Of a DNA stretch of 64,000 nt, positions 20,601 through 27,786 are shown one piece after another. The notes beneath the pieces are model-generated. The model ran no database searches, was not told the DNA's origin, and saw only the letters and a list, made by a program, of their open reading frames with translations. The stretch is from Limisphaerales bacterium. Its GTDB lineage: Bacteria > Verrucomicrobiota > Verrucomicrobiia > Limisphaerales > AAA164-E04. Numbering within the stretch: position 1 is the stretch's first letter; every line of letters begins with the position of its first letter. Position numbers and translations under genes: made by a program. The stretch is taken from assembly GCA_024761205.1 (NCBI GenBank), contig JAMASS010000004.1, positions 248,001 through 312,000 on the forward strand, in the 5' to 3' direction.

Positions 20601-20755
20601 TCGGTCAACAACGTCACCGTGGGTTTGGTGAGGTCAGGCAACACATCCACGGGCAGATCGCGACCGATTTGGAAACCCAGAACCAAAACCACTAAAGCGG
20701 CCACCACGATGAAGGCACGGTGCGCCAGTGAAAATCGGATCAGGCGATTAAGCAT
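17639..20755 (-). CDS. Heavy-metal efflux RND transporter, CzcA/CusA family
   Basis: This 1038-residue inner-membrane proton antiporter is the pump subunit of a tripartite metal-efflux system. It has the RND layout: the first helix (RAFIVVAALVVLVLGFQIG), a large periplasmic loop, six helices, a second loop and the last helices. The TM4 motif is GMVVDDAIVDVENVFRRL (about residue 400), with paired Asp residues for proton relay. It differs from the VDGAVVIVEN form of the best-known CzcA pumps and from the VDAAIV form of CusA, so the metal cannot be assigned. The start overlaps the end of the membrane-fusion gene by 8 bases, showing translational coupling. The frame is clean throughout and the length is normal. 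Confidence 0.93.
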   Translation of the reverse strand: MLNRLIRFSLAHRAFIVVAALVVLVLGFQIGRDLPVDVLPDLTKPTVTLLTEAPGLAPEEVEAWVTLPLEGTLMGTPGLTRLRSISDVSLSLVYVEFDWGTDIYRARQLVQERLQSVEDALPEGVTPYLTPVASLMGEIMLVGMRSTDGKVSARDLRTMADWTVRRRLQGIPGVAEVLAMGGGVKQVQVQPDPQRMQALKVSFAELWAAAAQAASSSTGGFLSGAAQEIMVRNLAMTTELKAIGSAVIKHVDDRPITIDDVAEVVWDVEPMRGDAAVNGTPGVILSVTKAPGFDTLSLTAAVEQVLADLRPSLPEGVELVSLFRQADFIEHATSNLKEAIRDGGVMVAIVLFLFLLNVRTTVITLTAIPLSFAMTLMTFKFLGIGVNSMTLGGLAVAIGMVVDDAIVDVENVFRRLRENAASGNPRSRLAVIAGASAEVRNSILYATLFIILVFLPLLGLQGVPGRLFTPIAIATILSMAASFLVSLTVIPVLCSLILRPKAGDVLRDGWLVRVMKSGLQRTWLCLALDAPFVVLLVAGVLLAIAVALYPRMGKEFLPVFREEMLLVALTAAPGTSLRQTSELAGIADKLLLSVPEVHKVGRRLGRAERGDHVVPVSTVEFDVEIKSGERPRAEVMAEIREKLSKIPGTFSALSGPLADRIGHMLSGVSAKVAVKIYGPELGEIRRIGAAIQGIAQEIPGLEAARIEQQALIPQLRIEMDRERALAYGVTAGALNQQLSALMGGDVVGQLYEGQRRIDLVVRLPESWRESPERLSEMYIDTVDAHRIPLGLVAMIREATGPNVIMRENMERRFVVSVNPTKQDLVSLVARLQDEVAAKVSIPEGYHVSFEGEYRAQQAASRRIAILSGLVILVMTFLLRSYFGAGFFAAQVLFDVPLALVGGLALTWMVVNNISIASLVGMIAVAGIAARNSVMMLSHYLHLMRHEGERFSRAMIERGTLERLVPVLMTALSAGIALLPLVLAAEAPGKEILHPVAVVIVGGLLTSTFLGLGVTPAVFYLFGRRAAERAVAEATPATV

Positions 20756-21884
20756 CCGAGGCGCCTTCCTTCGCCAGCTCTCGCTTGCCGCTCAGCTGAC
20801 TCAATACCAGCAGCACCAACAACACCACACAAAACACACCGAGAAAAAGCGTCAGCCCTTGCCCTTTCCCCCCGTGGGCATAGGCTTGCCCTGCCGCCTG
20901 CTGCGCGGCCGTCATCTCCGAACCATCTTCATTGTGTTCGTGACCATGAGCTGCATCCAAGGCATCCTTCAGTGAAATCGTTCCCTCGCCTGCATAGGCC
21001 AAAGGGTAAGCCCCCTTGATCACGACATCATCACCTGGAAACAAACCCTTAATAATTTCCACATCAGCGTCGTTCCGCATCCCTATCTCCACATTGGCGC
21101 GTACGAATGTGTTTTCGAGATCAAAATCCTTCACAAACACATAATCACCCTGGGGATCACTCAACAGCGCCGACCGAGGCACCGCCAACACATGCTCCCG
21201 CTTGCGCAAGATGATGGAAAACTCAGCACGCATATCCGGCCGAATCAACCCCTCAAAATTCGACAACAGAAAGACTGCCTCCAGCGTGCCGCTATCGCGG
21301 TCGGCAGCCGTGCCGAAACGCAATAGCTCACCCTTAAACACCGCATTCGGCAGCGCCGCGATTCGGATCCGCGCCCGCATCCTCGGTTGCAACTCCCCGA
21401 CCCGATCCTCCGGAATCTGCGCCACCGCATAAACCTCGGACAAATCAAGAATCTCCAAAATCTCCTTTGTGGGCTCGACCGGTTCACCGAGACTCGCATG
21501 CCCATGAGCCACGAGCCCCCCCAAGGGCGCCACCAATTCGGTTCTCGGCGGCGGATTCCCCGGCTGTCGACTTTCAACCACGGCGACCACCGCCCCCTTT
21601 TCCACCGTGTCCCCCTCCAAAACCCTCAACGCCGCTATCCGGCCGGGTATCCGGCTGCTAACCATCGCCCGTCGGTCCGGAATCACCTCGACCCGACCCA
21701 AGACAAACAAAGTGTCCTCAAAATTCGTCCGAGCCACCCTAGCCGTTTCAATGCTTAAATTAGCCACACTCACCGGATCGAGAATGACTCGCCGTAGGAC
21801 AGCCTCAGCCGGCTTCGCAACCTGCACCAAAACCGAAACTCCCAACCACAAGACCGCCCAACAAATCCCTCTTTTCATCATCAT
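20748..21884 (-). CDS. RND efflux membrane-fusion protein (CzcB/CusB type) with a C-terminal helix
   Basis: This periplasmic adaptor has 378 residues. The start is the first of three consecutive ATGs at 21884-21876, 4 bases after the stop of the outer-membrane gene. Upstream in-frame sequence overlaps that gene and is ignored. A signal peptide comes first (WAVLWLGVSVLVQVAKPAEA). Barrel-sandwich and beta-barrel blocks follow (GRVEVIPDRRAMVSSRIPG, LRVLEGDTVEKGAVVAVVES, MRARIRIAALPNAVFKGEL). The end is unusual. After the last adaptor domain come a His-rich linker (DAAHGHEHNEDGSEM, about residues 310-324) and a hydrophobic helix (LFLGVFCVVLLVLLVLSQL, about 345-364). This should anchor the C-terminus in the inner membrane. 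The gene ends inside the start of the pump gene. Confidence 0.9.
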   Translation of the reverse strand: MMMKRGICWAVLWLGVSVLVQVAKPAEAVLRRVILDPVSVANLSIETARVARTNFEDTLFVLGRVEVIPDRRAMVSSRIPGRIAALRVLEGDTVEKGAVVAVVESRQPGNPPPRTELVAPLGGLVAHGHASLGEPVEPTKEILEILDLSEVYAVAQIPEDRVGELQPRMRARIRIAALPNAVFKGELLRFGTAADRDSGTLEAVFLLSNFEGLIRPDMRAEFSIILRKREHVLAVPRSALLSDPQGDYVFVKDFDLENTFVRANVEIGMRNDADVEIIKGLFPGDDVVIKGAYPLAYAGEGTISLKDALDAAHGHEHNEDGSEMTAAQQAAGQAYAHGGKGQGLTLFLGVFCVVLLVLLVLSQLSGKRELAKEGASDA

Positions 21885-21888
21885 TTCA

Positions 21889-23148
21889 TCAGTCAAATTT
21901 CCCAATCGCCGTTTCGTAGCGCACTCGGGCCAAATAGTAATCTCGCACAGCATCCAGCAGCCGAATCTCAATCTCAATCTGCTGATTCCGCCCTCTCAAC
22001 AAAGTTTGCAAATCAACTAACCCGCTTCGATAAGCCGTATCAATCTGCCTTACATGTTCACTCACCGCGGGCAACAACTCGCTCTGAATTTCTCCGACGT
22101 GCATCGCTAAGATAGTCATCATTTCACCCGCAGAAGCGGTGTCATTGCGAATCTCATTCTCCAGAGCCCGAATCGACTGCTCCAGCCGAGCCGCTTGGGC
22201 GGTTTTCCCTTCGATCGCTCCCTCGTTCTTGTTCCAGAGAGGAAGCGGCATGGAAAGTTGAATCCCAACCCGAGGCTCCGTTTGGAATCCCTGCGGAACG
22301 TCCTCCTCTCGGACATGCCTCCCAAAGAGCCCCAGCGTTGCGTCCCGCCATCGCCTCGCCCGCTCCAGTTGAATCTCATGCGACGCCGCCTCAGCCAATC
22401 GCTTTGCCGCCTGATAGTCAGGCCGCCGCTCGAGCTCCAAAGTCCCCTCGGCAATCACAGTAGGTGCGGGAAGCCCACCGGTCATCTTAATGACCACCGA
22501 GGGATCCAGACCCAGCAATTGCTTGAGATCCCCTTGGATACGCTGCGCCTCATGATCTTGATGGTGTATCTCAAGTTTCAACTGAGTCTCTTCCAATCGG
22601 GCATGTCCCGTATCCAAAGGCGATCCCTCGCCTTTGGCGCTAGCCTGCTCGGCAAAAGAAGTCAACTCCCGAGCGATCTCAAGCTGCCGCTCACGCAGAC
22701 GCTTCTGTTCTGCCAAAGCCAAAACCTTCACGGCAACCGTCTTTGCCACCGCAATCAGCAGTCGCTCTTCATTCGCGACCTCCATTGTCGCTGCGGCCAA
22801 AAGCGAAGCCGAAACTTCTTTCTCAAGACGCAATCGACTGGTAATCGGAAACGCCTGATTCAAACCAATGCCGGCGCTAAATTCGGCCCTATTCGGATCA
22901 TCTTGGTAATCGGTCTGGACCGTAGGATTCTGCCAACGACCAGCCACTTTGAGGCGAGCGCGGGCCTCCTCAATTCGAAAACGGGCGCCCTTCAGCCGCA
23001 AATTTCCCTGCCGCACCACATCCGGGAGTCCTGCCAAGTTTAACGACAGGACGGTCGATGGCGGTGACTCGATTGTATTGGTTTTGTTGCCGCAAAGCGC
23101 CATACCAACGCCCCCCAGCAGTATGCTAATCAAAATGATCGGTTTCAC
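21889..23148 (-). CDS. TolC-like outer-membrane factor of metal efflux (CzcC type)
   Basis: This is the outer-membrane channel subunit of the tripartite pump. The open frame extends to a TTG at 23190. I prefer the GTG at 23148 because it places the signal peptide first (VKPIILISILLGGVGMALC) and gives about 419 residues, normal for CzcC. It has two outer-membrane-efflux repeats with long alpha-helical heptads, for example RLEKEVSASLLAAATMEVAN and RLEETQLKLEIHHQDHEAQR, and the repeat motif VGIQLSMPLPLWNKNEGAI at about residue 280. The product should trimerise into a beta-barrel plus periplasmic tunnel. The stop lies 4 bases before the start of the membrane-fusion gene. Confidence 0.9.
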   Translation of the reverse strand: MKPIILISILLGGVGMALCGNKTNTIESPPSTVLSLNLAGLPDVVRQGNLRLKGARFRIEEARARLKVAGRWQNPTVQTDYQDDPNRAEFSAGIGLNQAFPITSRLRLEKEVSASLLAAATMEVANEERLLIAVAKTVAVKVLALAEQKRLRERQLEIARELTSFAEQASAKGEGSPLDTGHARLEETQLKLEIHHQDHEAQRIQGDLKQLLGLDPSVVIKMTGGLPAPTVIAEGTLELERRPDYQAAKRLAEAASHEIQLERARRWRDATLGLFGRHVREEDVPQGFQTEPRVGIQLSMPLPLWNKNEGAIEGKTAQAARLEQSIRALENEIRNDTASAGEMMTILAMHVGEIQSELLPAVSEHVRQIDTAYRSGLVDLQTLLRGRNQQIEIEIRLLDAVRDYYLARVRYETAIGKFD

Positions 23149-23225
23149 TGAACTTTTCAAATTGCTCGACAACAAACCCAAAATGGGCAACAGCCCATCG
23201 CCTGCTTACCCAACAAAGAGAAAAT

Positions 23226-23767
23226 TCAAATCAGAAGTCGGACCGTCATCCGATACGCCAAAAAGGAAGAACTGAACGAAGGTGGTGGTTGGGCCTGTCC
23301 TCGGCCAAAGGCCAGAGACCACGCCTGTTCCCACAACAACTCAGGCAACACCGCTTCCAAAGCCGAAAGCATCCGGACCAAGTCGGCATCCGCTGAGTTG
23401 AGTCGAGCGTCTTCCAGCTCAAGGGCAAAATTGACACAATCGCCGCAGCAAACCGGCTGCGAATGGCATTCGATCCCTGTGTCCTCATGACCATGACCAA
23501 TAGGGCTTGATCGCAAGAATGCTCGGCCTCACAACACCCATCACGCCCCGTTACGATCGCCGCATGTCCGTCATACCCCACACACAACACCGATACCGGA
23601 CCGCCCAATAAAAAGAGAGGAAGCAACAGCAAACTAACCAGAGTTGTGATTACCGAACTCAAACGCACAATAAAACTAATAAAAACAGCCCAACCAAATT
23701 TCAACCGTAAACATGGACTAAGGCTTAAGGTCCAAGGCTTGATAGAAAGATTTCCCCACCTTAACAT
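23226..23767 (-). pseudogene. Frameshifted Cys/His-rich exported protein heading the efflux operon
   Basis: The ATG at 23767 follows an AGGAGG ribosome-binding site 13 bases upstream. The first frame gives a hydrophobic segment (RLSSVITTLVSLLLLPLFLL), then GYDGHAAIVTGRDGCCEAEH. The conserved continuation lies in another frame: GHGHEDTGIECHSQPVCCGD, CVNFALELEDA, ending at 23226. One frameshift near 23500 splits a Cys/His-rich protein of about 180 residues. In this setting it was probably a periplasmic metal-binding protein co-transcribed with the pump. A single sequencing or assembly error could explain the break, since the rest is well conserved and the downstream operon is intact. Confidence 0.65.
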
Positions 23768-23790
23768 CGCTGTACGAGCGCCTCCTAAAA

Positions 23791-23810
23791 ACTAAGCCTT
23801 AAACCTTAGT
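23791..23810 (-). promoter_or_regulatory. Operator-like dyad upstream of the metal-efflux operon
   Basis: Read on the minus strand, a TTGACT hexamer runs directly into a dyad with 6-base arms ACTAAG and CTTAGT around an 8-base centre. It lies just upstream of the AGGAGG and start codon of the first operon gene. A dyad placed immediately after a -35-like element is the layout of MerR-family promoters with a long spacer, which often control metal-efflux operons. A related half-site (ACTAAGGCTTAAGG on the plus strand) is at 23717-23730. I see no good -10 element at 19-20 bases, so regulation is only suggested. Confidence 0.4.
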
Positions 23811-23862
23811 CAAAAGCTCTTGACTCGGCGGCGGAAGCTCGCTAAGATTGCCTATCCACGGC

Positions 23863-23939
23863 GCACCCGTAGCTCAATTGGATAGAGCATCTGACTACGG
23901 ATCAGAAGGTTGGGCGTTCGAATCGCTCCGGGTGTACCA
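23863..23939 (+). tRNA. tRNA-Arg (anticodon ACG)
   Basis: This is a full cloverleaf with encoded CCA. The acceptor stem GCACCCG pairs with CGGGTGT (one G-U at the end). The D arm follows TAGCTC. The anticodon stem TCTGA/TCAGA encloses loop CTACGGA with anticodon ACG, and the T arm has TTCGAAT. ACG is normally deaminated to ICG and reads CGU, CGC and CGA. It lies alone on the plus strand between the efflux operon and an eroded stretch. No integrase gene is visible beside it. Confidence 0.95.
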
Positions 23940-24169
23940 CCCTCTCCCAGCAAACCATGCTAAAGTGTGCTCACTCAACTGCGACAAAACAGACGAGACT
24001 CAAATCCTCTCCCCAATCGTTCACCCGACGCCGGTCTTATCGAACATGGATTACAAGATAGTCAAATTACCACAGATTTCCTCATCCTGTTGAGCCTGTC
24101 CATCCATGTTGAGCCACGAACACCCCGCTCTCCGGTGAAACGGGATATCCCAACCGCTCAGATTTATTC

Positions 24170-24420
24170 ATGTCAAACGAATGATGGACAAACCACTTCT
24201 CCTTTGCCCCAAACACCAAACCCCAAGAGCCCAACATTTACATATTCTGCGGGCACGGGGACGGCTGAGACAGTCAACGTGCCGCCACTGAGGTTTCCGC
24301 CGGGTCCGTTGAACGCAAACGGTTCCATTCAAAGACAAATCGAGCGAGAACAATCAAGCTGTGCTCCTCGTATAGCCAAAAATAGCTCCATCCGGCCAAG
24401 TTTAGGATTCCGCCTGATCG
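24170..24420 (-). pseudogene. Fragment resembling a PEP-CTERM protein C-terminus
   Basis: A minus-strand frame reads FAFNGPGGNLSGGTLTVSAV, then PVPAEYVNVGLLGFGVWG. This matches the usual end of PEP-CTERM proteins: a Gly/Thr-rich strand, a VPxPAE-type motif and a short hydrophobic segment. The normal basic tail is missing, the helix is short, and stops lie directly upstream (near 24320-24350). PEP-CTERM proteins are sorted by exosortase in Gram-negative biofilm formers, including many Verrucomicrobiota. No exosortase is seen in this window. The assignment rests on motif resemblance only. Confidence 0.35.
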
Positions 24421-24429
24421 ATGACTAGC

Positions 24430-25146
24430 TCAACATGGCTGAATGTCGCGCTATAATCAAATTATCGAGACCGGTGCCCGACGTTTTCGTCACCGCCATG
24501 CTGCTATTATACACCCAGAACTGAACATGGAGTTGCCGTTTTCCACTACCTCATTCAAGGGCAGGCCCGTTCCGGGATCCTACGGTATCCCCTTTAAAGC
24601 CCTCTCGTTGCGAACCACTCAGAGAGATGTCAGCACTGTTGGCGATATTGCTGTCATTATCGCTCAACATCGGAAAGGATAGGCGACGTCGCCGAATGGC
24701 TCAAAAAGAGCACACCGTATTCCGACTCGGGAACCTCCACTGAAATGGGCGAATATCGTGGATCAACAAATCCGACGCCCTCTTTTGCTACAACCGATCA
24801 TTTGATAGAGCCATCCTATTCTTTCCGACGCGCAGGGGTGCAAAGCAGCAGCACTGCTCGCACTCCAAAAGCTCCCCTTGCTCTGCTAGTTTTCCCGAGA
24901 ATCAAAGCGGCAACAAAGACTAGACGAGAACCACTTTTCCTGCATCCTGCCACATTTGTACCTACAGTGTTTCTCTTTGCAGCCGAAGTTTTTAGTTAGA
25001 CTGTGCGAATGGAGAAGGGCAACAATTCGCTAAGTCGAATATATTCATTGCCTCGCTGCGCTCCGGCAAGCGGCTCGAGAGACTCTCTCCCCGCCTTGAA
25101 AGCCCGTATTAGTTTTCTCTTCTGGCCAGCCCTTGGATTCGCCAGA
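24430..25146. other. Eroded or intergenic stretch before der
   Basis: Only short frames without recognisable motifs are present. The open frame of der extends back to about 25003, but that extension has no family similarity and is probably untranslated leader. Confidence 0.35.
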
Positions 25147-26703
25147 ATGACCTCAATGGATCGCGTTATCGCCATCGTAGGAAGACCGAACGTTGGGAAA
25201 TCCGCCTTGTTCAATCGAATGGTCAGGCGCCGAATCGCGATCGTTCACGATCAACCGGGCGTCACTAGAGACCGCATCAGCGCAGTAGTTGATTGGCACG
25301 GGAGACCTCTCACCCTCGTTGATACTGGCGGGATTGGCCTCCTCGCTGGACAACGGTCCAAAGACGTAATCACGGACGCCACTCTGGATCAAGCACGGGT
25401 GGCGATTGAAGCAGCGAGTATCATCGTCTTGGTAGTCAGCATTAAGGACGGCGTCCTGCCGCTCGATTCAGAAGTGGCCCAACGCCTCAGAACATCCGGC
25501 AAGCCAGTGATTGTCGCTGCGAACAAAGCCGATGATCACAATGACACGCTCGCGGCCGGGGAATTCGATCAATTGGGCTTTGGCACCATCGTTCCCGTCT
25601 CAGCCATCCATAACCGCGGTATCCAAGACTATTATCATGCGATCGACAAAGCGTTGAAGACACTCAGACCATCGGAATCACAGTCGGATTCCGAACCCGG
25701 TTCACACACGGGCGCCGAGCCCCTGAAGCTGGCCATCGTAGGCCGCCCCAATGTCGGCAAATCATCCATCGTCAACGCTTTTGACGAAACCCAGCGGGTC
25801 ATTGTCAGCCCCGTCCCGGGCACCACCCGGGACTGTATTGACGTGCCCCTCACTATTGAGACAGACGGCGAGATCGAGAACTACCTCCTGATCGATACGG
25901 CAGGCATCCGCAAACGTCGGCGCGTCAATGACTCCATCGAATTCTTCAGCGTCAAGCGCAGCGAAGACGCTATCGCCCGCGCGGACCTAGTGATTCACGT
26001 CTTCGATGCGCAGGATGGAGTGACGGTTCAGGACAAGAAAATCGCCGACGTCATCGTTGAACAACGCAAGGCGTGTGTCATGGTGGTGAACAAGTGGGAC
26101 CTCTACGCCAATGCCCTCAGAGAGGCGCAAGCCAAAGAAAATAATAAACTTAAGGGATCGCGCAAGCGACACGGAGGCGAAAACTCGGCGACCGACCCAT
26201 CCATGTTTGGTGCCTGGGTGCAGGAACAAATGTTTTTCTTGGATTACGCTCCCGTCATTTTTACCTCAGCCCAGAACGGATTTCACATGGACCGCCTGCT
26301 CGAAGCCATTCGTTACGTAGCGGGCCAACTCAGACAATCAATTCCGACCTCGGTACTGAATCGAACGTTGCACGATGCCATCCACAAACGCCACCCCACA
26401 GGCAAGTCCGGATCGCGCTTAAAATTCTACTATGCCACTCAAGTCAAACAGACACCTCCCACCTTTCTTCTTTTCGTAAATCGCAAAGAACTCTTTACCC
26501 ATCAATACGAGAAGTACCTGGCACGGGCGATTCGAAAAGTTTTTGGTTACGAGGGATGTCCGATCATTCTGGTCCCCAAGGCCCGTCCCAAGAAGGTCGA
26601 ATCGATCCGCAGGGCCCGTAAACCACGCGCCAAGCAGGCATTCGGCAACAAAGCCAAATCTCTGCCAAAGAGGCGAGCTAAGACTGCGACACCAAGACGA
26701 TAA
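25147..26703 (+). CDS. der: Ribosome-assembly GTPase Der (EngA)
   Basis: This essential double-GTPase takes part in 50S subunit maturation. The first G domain has GRPNVGKSALFN (residues about 11-22), DTGGIGLL and NKAD. The second has GRPNVGKSSIVN (about 199-210), PGTTRD, DTAGIRKR and NKWD. A C-terminal KH-like domain and a basic tail rich in Lys/Arg follow. An insert of about 30 residues after NKWDLYANAL (KLKGSRKRHGGENSATDP region) lengthens the second domain; it is charged and may contact rRNA. The start is one of two close ATGs (25147 or 25156), just before the conserved DRVIAIVGRPN. Its 3' end overlaps the convergent zinc-ribbon gene by 26 bases. Confidence 0.93.
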   Translation: MTSMDRVIAIVGRPNVGKSALFNRMVRRRIAIVHDQPGVTRDRISAVVDWHGRPLTLVDTGGIGLLAGQRSKDVITDATLDQARVAIEAASIIVLVVSIKDGVLPLDSEVAQRLRTSGKPVIVAANKADDHNDTLAAGEFDQLGFGTIVPVSAIHNRGIQDYYHAIDKALKTLRPSESQSDSEPGSHTGAEPLKLAIVGRPNVGKSSIVNAFDETQRVIVSPVPGTTRDCIDVPLTIETDGEIENYLLIDTAGIRKRRRVNDSIEFFSVKRSEDAIARADLVIHVFDAQDGVTVQDKKIADVIVEQRKACVMVVNKWDLYANALREAQAKENNKLKGSRKRHGGENSATDPSMFGAWVQEQMFFLDYAPVIFTSAQNGFHMDRLLEAIRYVAGQLRQSIPTSVLNRTLHDAIHKRHPTGKSGSRLKFYYATQVKQTPPTFLLFVNRKELFTHQYEKYLARAIRKVFGYEGCPIILVPKARPKKVESIRRARKPRAKQAFGNKAKSLPKRRAKTATPRR

Positions 26704-27778
26704 TCCCCACCGCAATCAGAATACCAATCACCAAAAACAGAATCTTCCAGACACTCTTCGGATAGCGTCCGGCAATCTCCCCGGTAACACCGTTTACGAT
26801 CACCTGAAAATTTTTCTTACCGTGACGATAAGTCAGCAGCCAAATGGGTACTAAGATATGTTTGAAGGTTTGGCCATGATAGTGCGACCGGACCTTGAGG
26901 AAGCGATGCGTATCCCCGGGCACTTGGGAAGCACACAGAGACTCGAGTTTTTTCCCCATAGTGGCATGAGATCTCTGTGCCGCGGAAATTAGATCAATCT
27001 GGTACTGCTCGACCAACCATCCGGAGAGATATCCCGGATCGTAGGCGACGAGCTTTTTCGTCGGAAACGGTTCCACTTGGGCTAACAACTCACCATCGAC
27101 ACCTTGAGTTCCTGCCACCAGTTCATCATCAAAAAAGTGATCCAGCGAACCACTGGAATTCTGCCATCGGATTTTTCGAACCTGACGGGTCTGAGCCTTC
27201 CCCTCGGCATCCAGATAAGTCTCCGAAACATAATAGTAGTAACCGGACTGTGCCGTCCAATCCGCATGGGACTGGGCGTCAAAGGTCCAGTAAGGAATGT
27301 ACACGCCCTTGACGGTATCGGTCAGCGCATCCTTCTTCAGGCGATTCGGTGCGAACCAGCGGGTGTGGTACCATTGCCGCATGGATTCGCGGACCCGACT
27401 TTCCGAAACTTCCAAAGGCAGCAAGCTCTCCGGAGAGATGGGTGCTTTCCGTTGTTCGTACGGCAAAATTTGGGTCGAGCCACAGAACTCGCACTGCTTC
27501 GCCGTCATTTGGGCCTGAAAGACGGAAATCGCCTCACAGCTTTGGCATTTCACTGAAACCCGGTCTGACTTCCAACCGCGCGCGTCGTTGTCCAGTTCAC
27601 GCAAGGCCGTCACCAAATCAATCTCCCTGACCTCGCCGGAGCTCTTGTCAAGCTCTCCTGGAGCATTCGTCCCGCAGTAAGCGCACACGAGCGCCTTTTT
27701 GGTGGGGTTCCAATGGGAATCACCGCCGCAGGCGGGGCAGGCGTATTTCTCCTTGGCGACCGTAGGTTCTGACGCCAT
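26678..27778 (-). CDS. Zinc-ribbon, tail-anchored membrane protein (YdjG-like)
   Basis: This 366-residue protein has two N-terminal zinc ribbons: CPACGG with CAYCG (residues 14-35) and CQSCE with CEFCGS (about 77-99). A long beta-rich domain follows (GVYIPYWTFDAQSHADWTAQ, then SGYYYYVSETY). A C-terminal membrane helix (ILFLVIGILIAVGIIVLVSQ, about 346-365) ends the chain, so the ribbons face the cytoplasm. It is transcribed 8 bases after the SPFH gene. This pairing recalls Bacillus subtilis YdjG (zinc ribbon) and YdjI (SPFH), which help recruit PspA to stressed membranes. No PspA gene is in the window. A role in membrane-stress scaffolding is therefore inferred from architecture and pairing. 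Confidence 0.8.
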   Translation of the reverse strand: MASEPTVAKEKYACPACGGDSHWNPTKKALVCAYCGTNAPGELDKSSGEVREIDLVTALRELDNDARGWKSDRVSVKCQSCEAISVFQAQMTAKQCEFCGSTQILPYEQRKAPISPESLLPLEVSESRVRESMRQWYHTRWFAPNRLKKDALTDTVKGVYIPYWTFDAQSHADWTAQSGYYYYVSETYLDAEGKAQTRQVRKIRWQNSSGSLDHFFDDELVAGTQGVDGELLAQVEPFPTKKLVAYDPGYLSGWLVEQYQIDLISAAQRSHATMGKKLESLCASQVPGDTHRFLKVRSHYHGQTFKHILVPIWLLTYRHGKKNFQVIVNGVTGEIAGRYPKSVWKILFLVIGILIAVGIIVLVSQS

Positions 27779-27786
27779 GGCTTTGA

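Noticed and set aside
17639-20755. Many long plus-strand ORFs inside the RND pump gene (for example 19404-20195)
   Set aside because: They are antisense shadows of a clean, conserved coding frame and have no independent motifs.
23863-25146. tRNA-Arg as an integration site of a genomic island
   Set aside because: No integrase, no repeat of the tRNA 3' end and no island genes were seen on either side.
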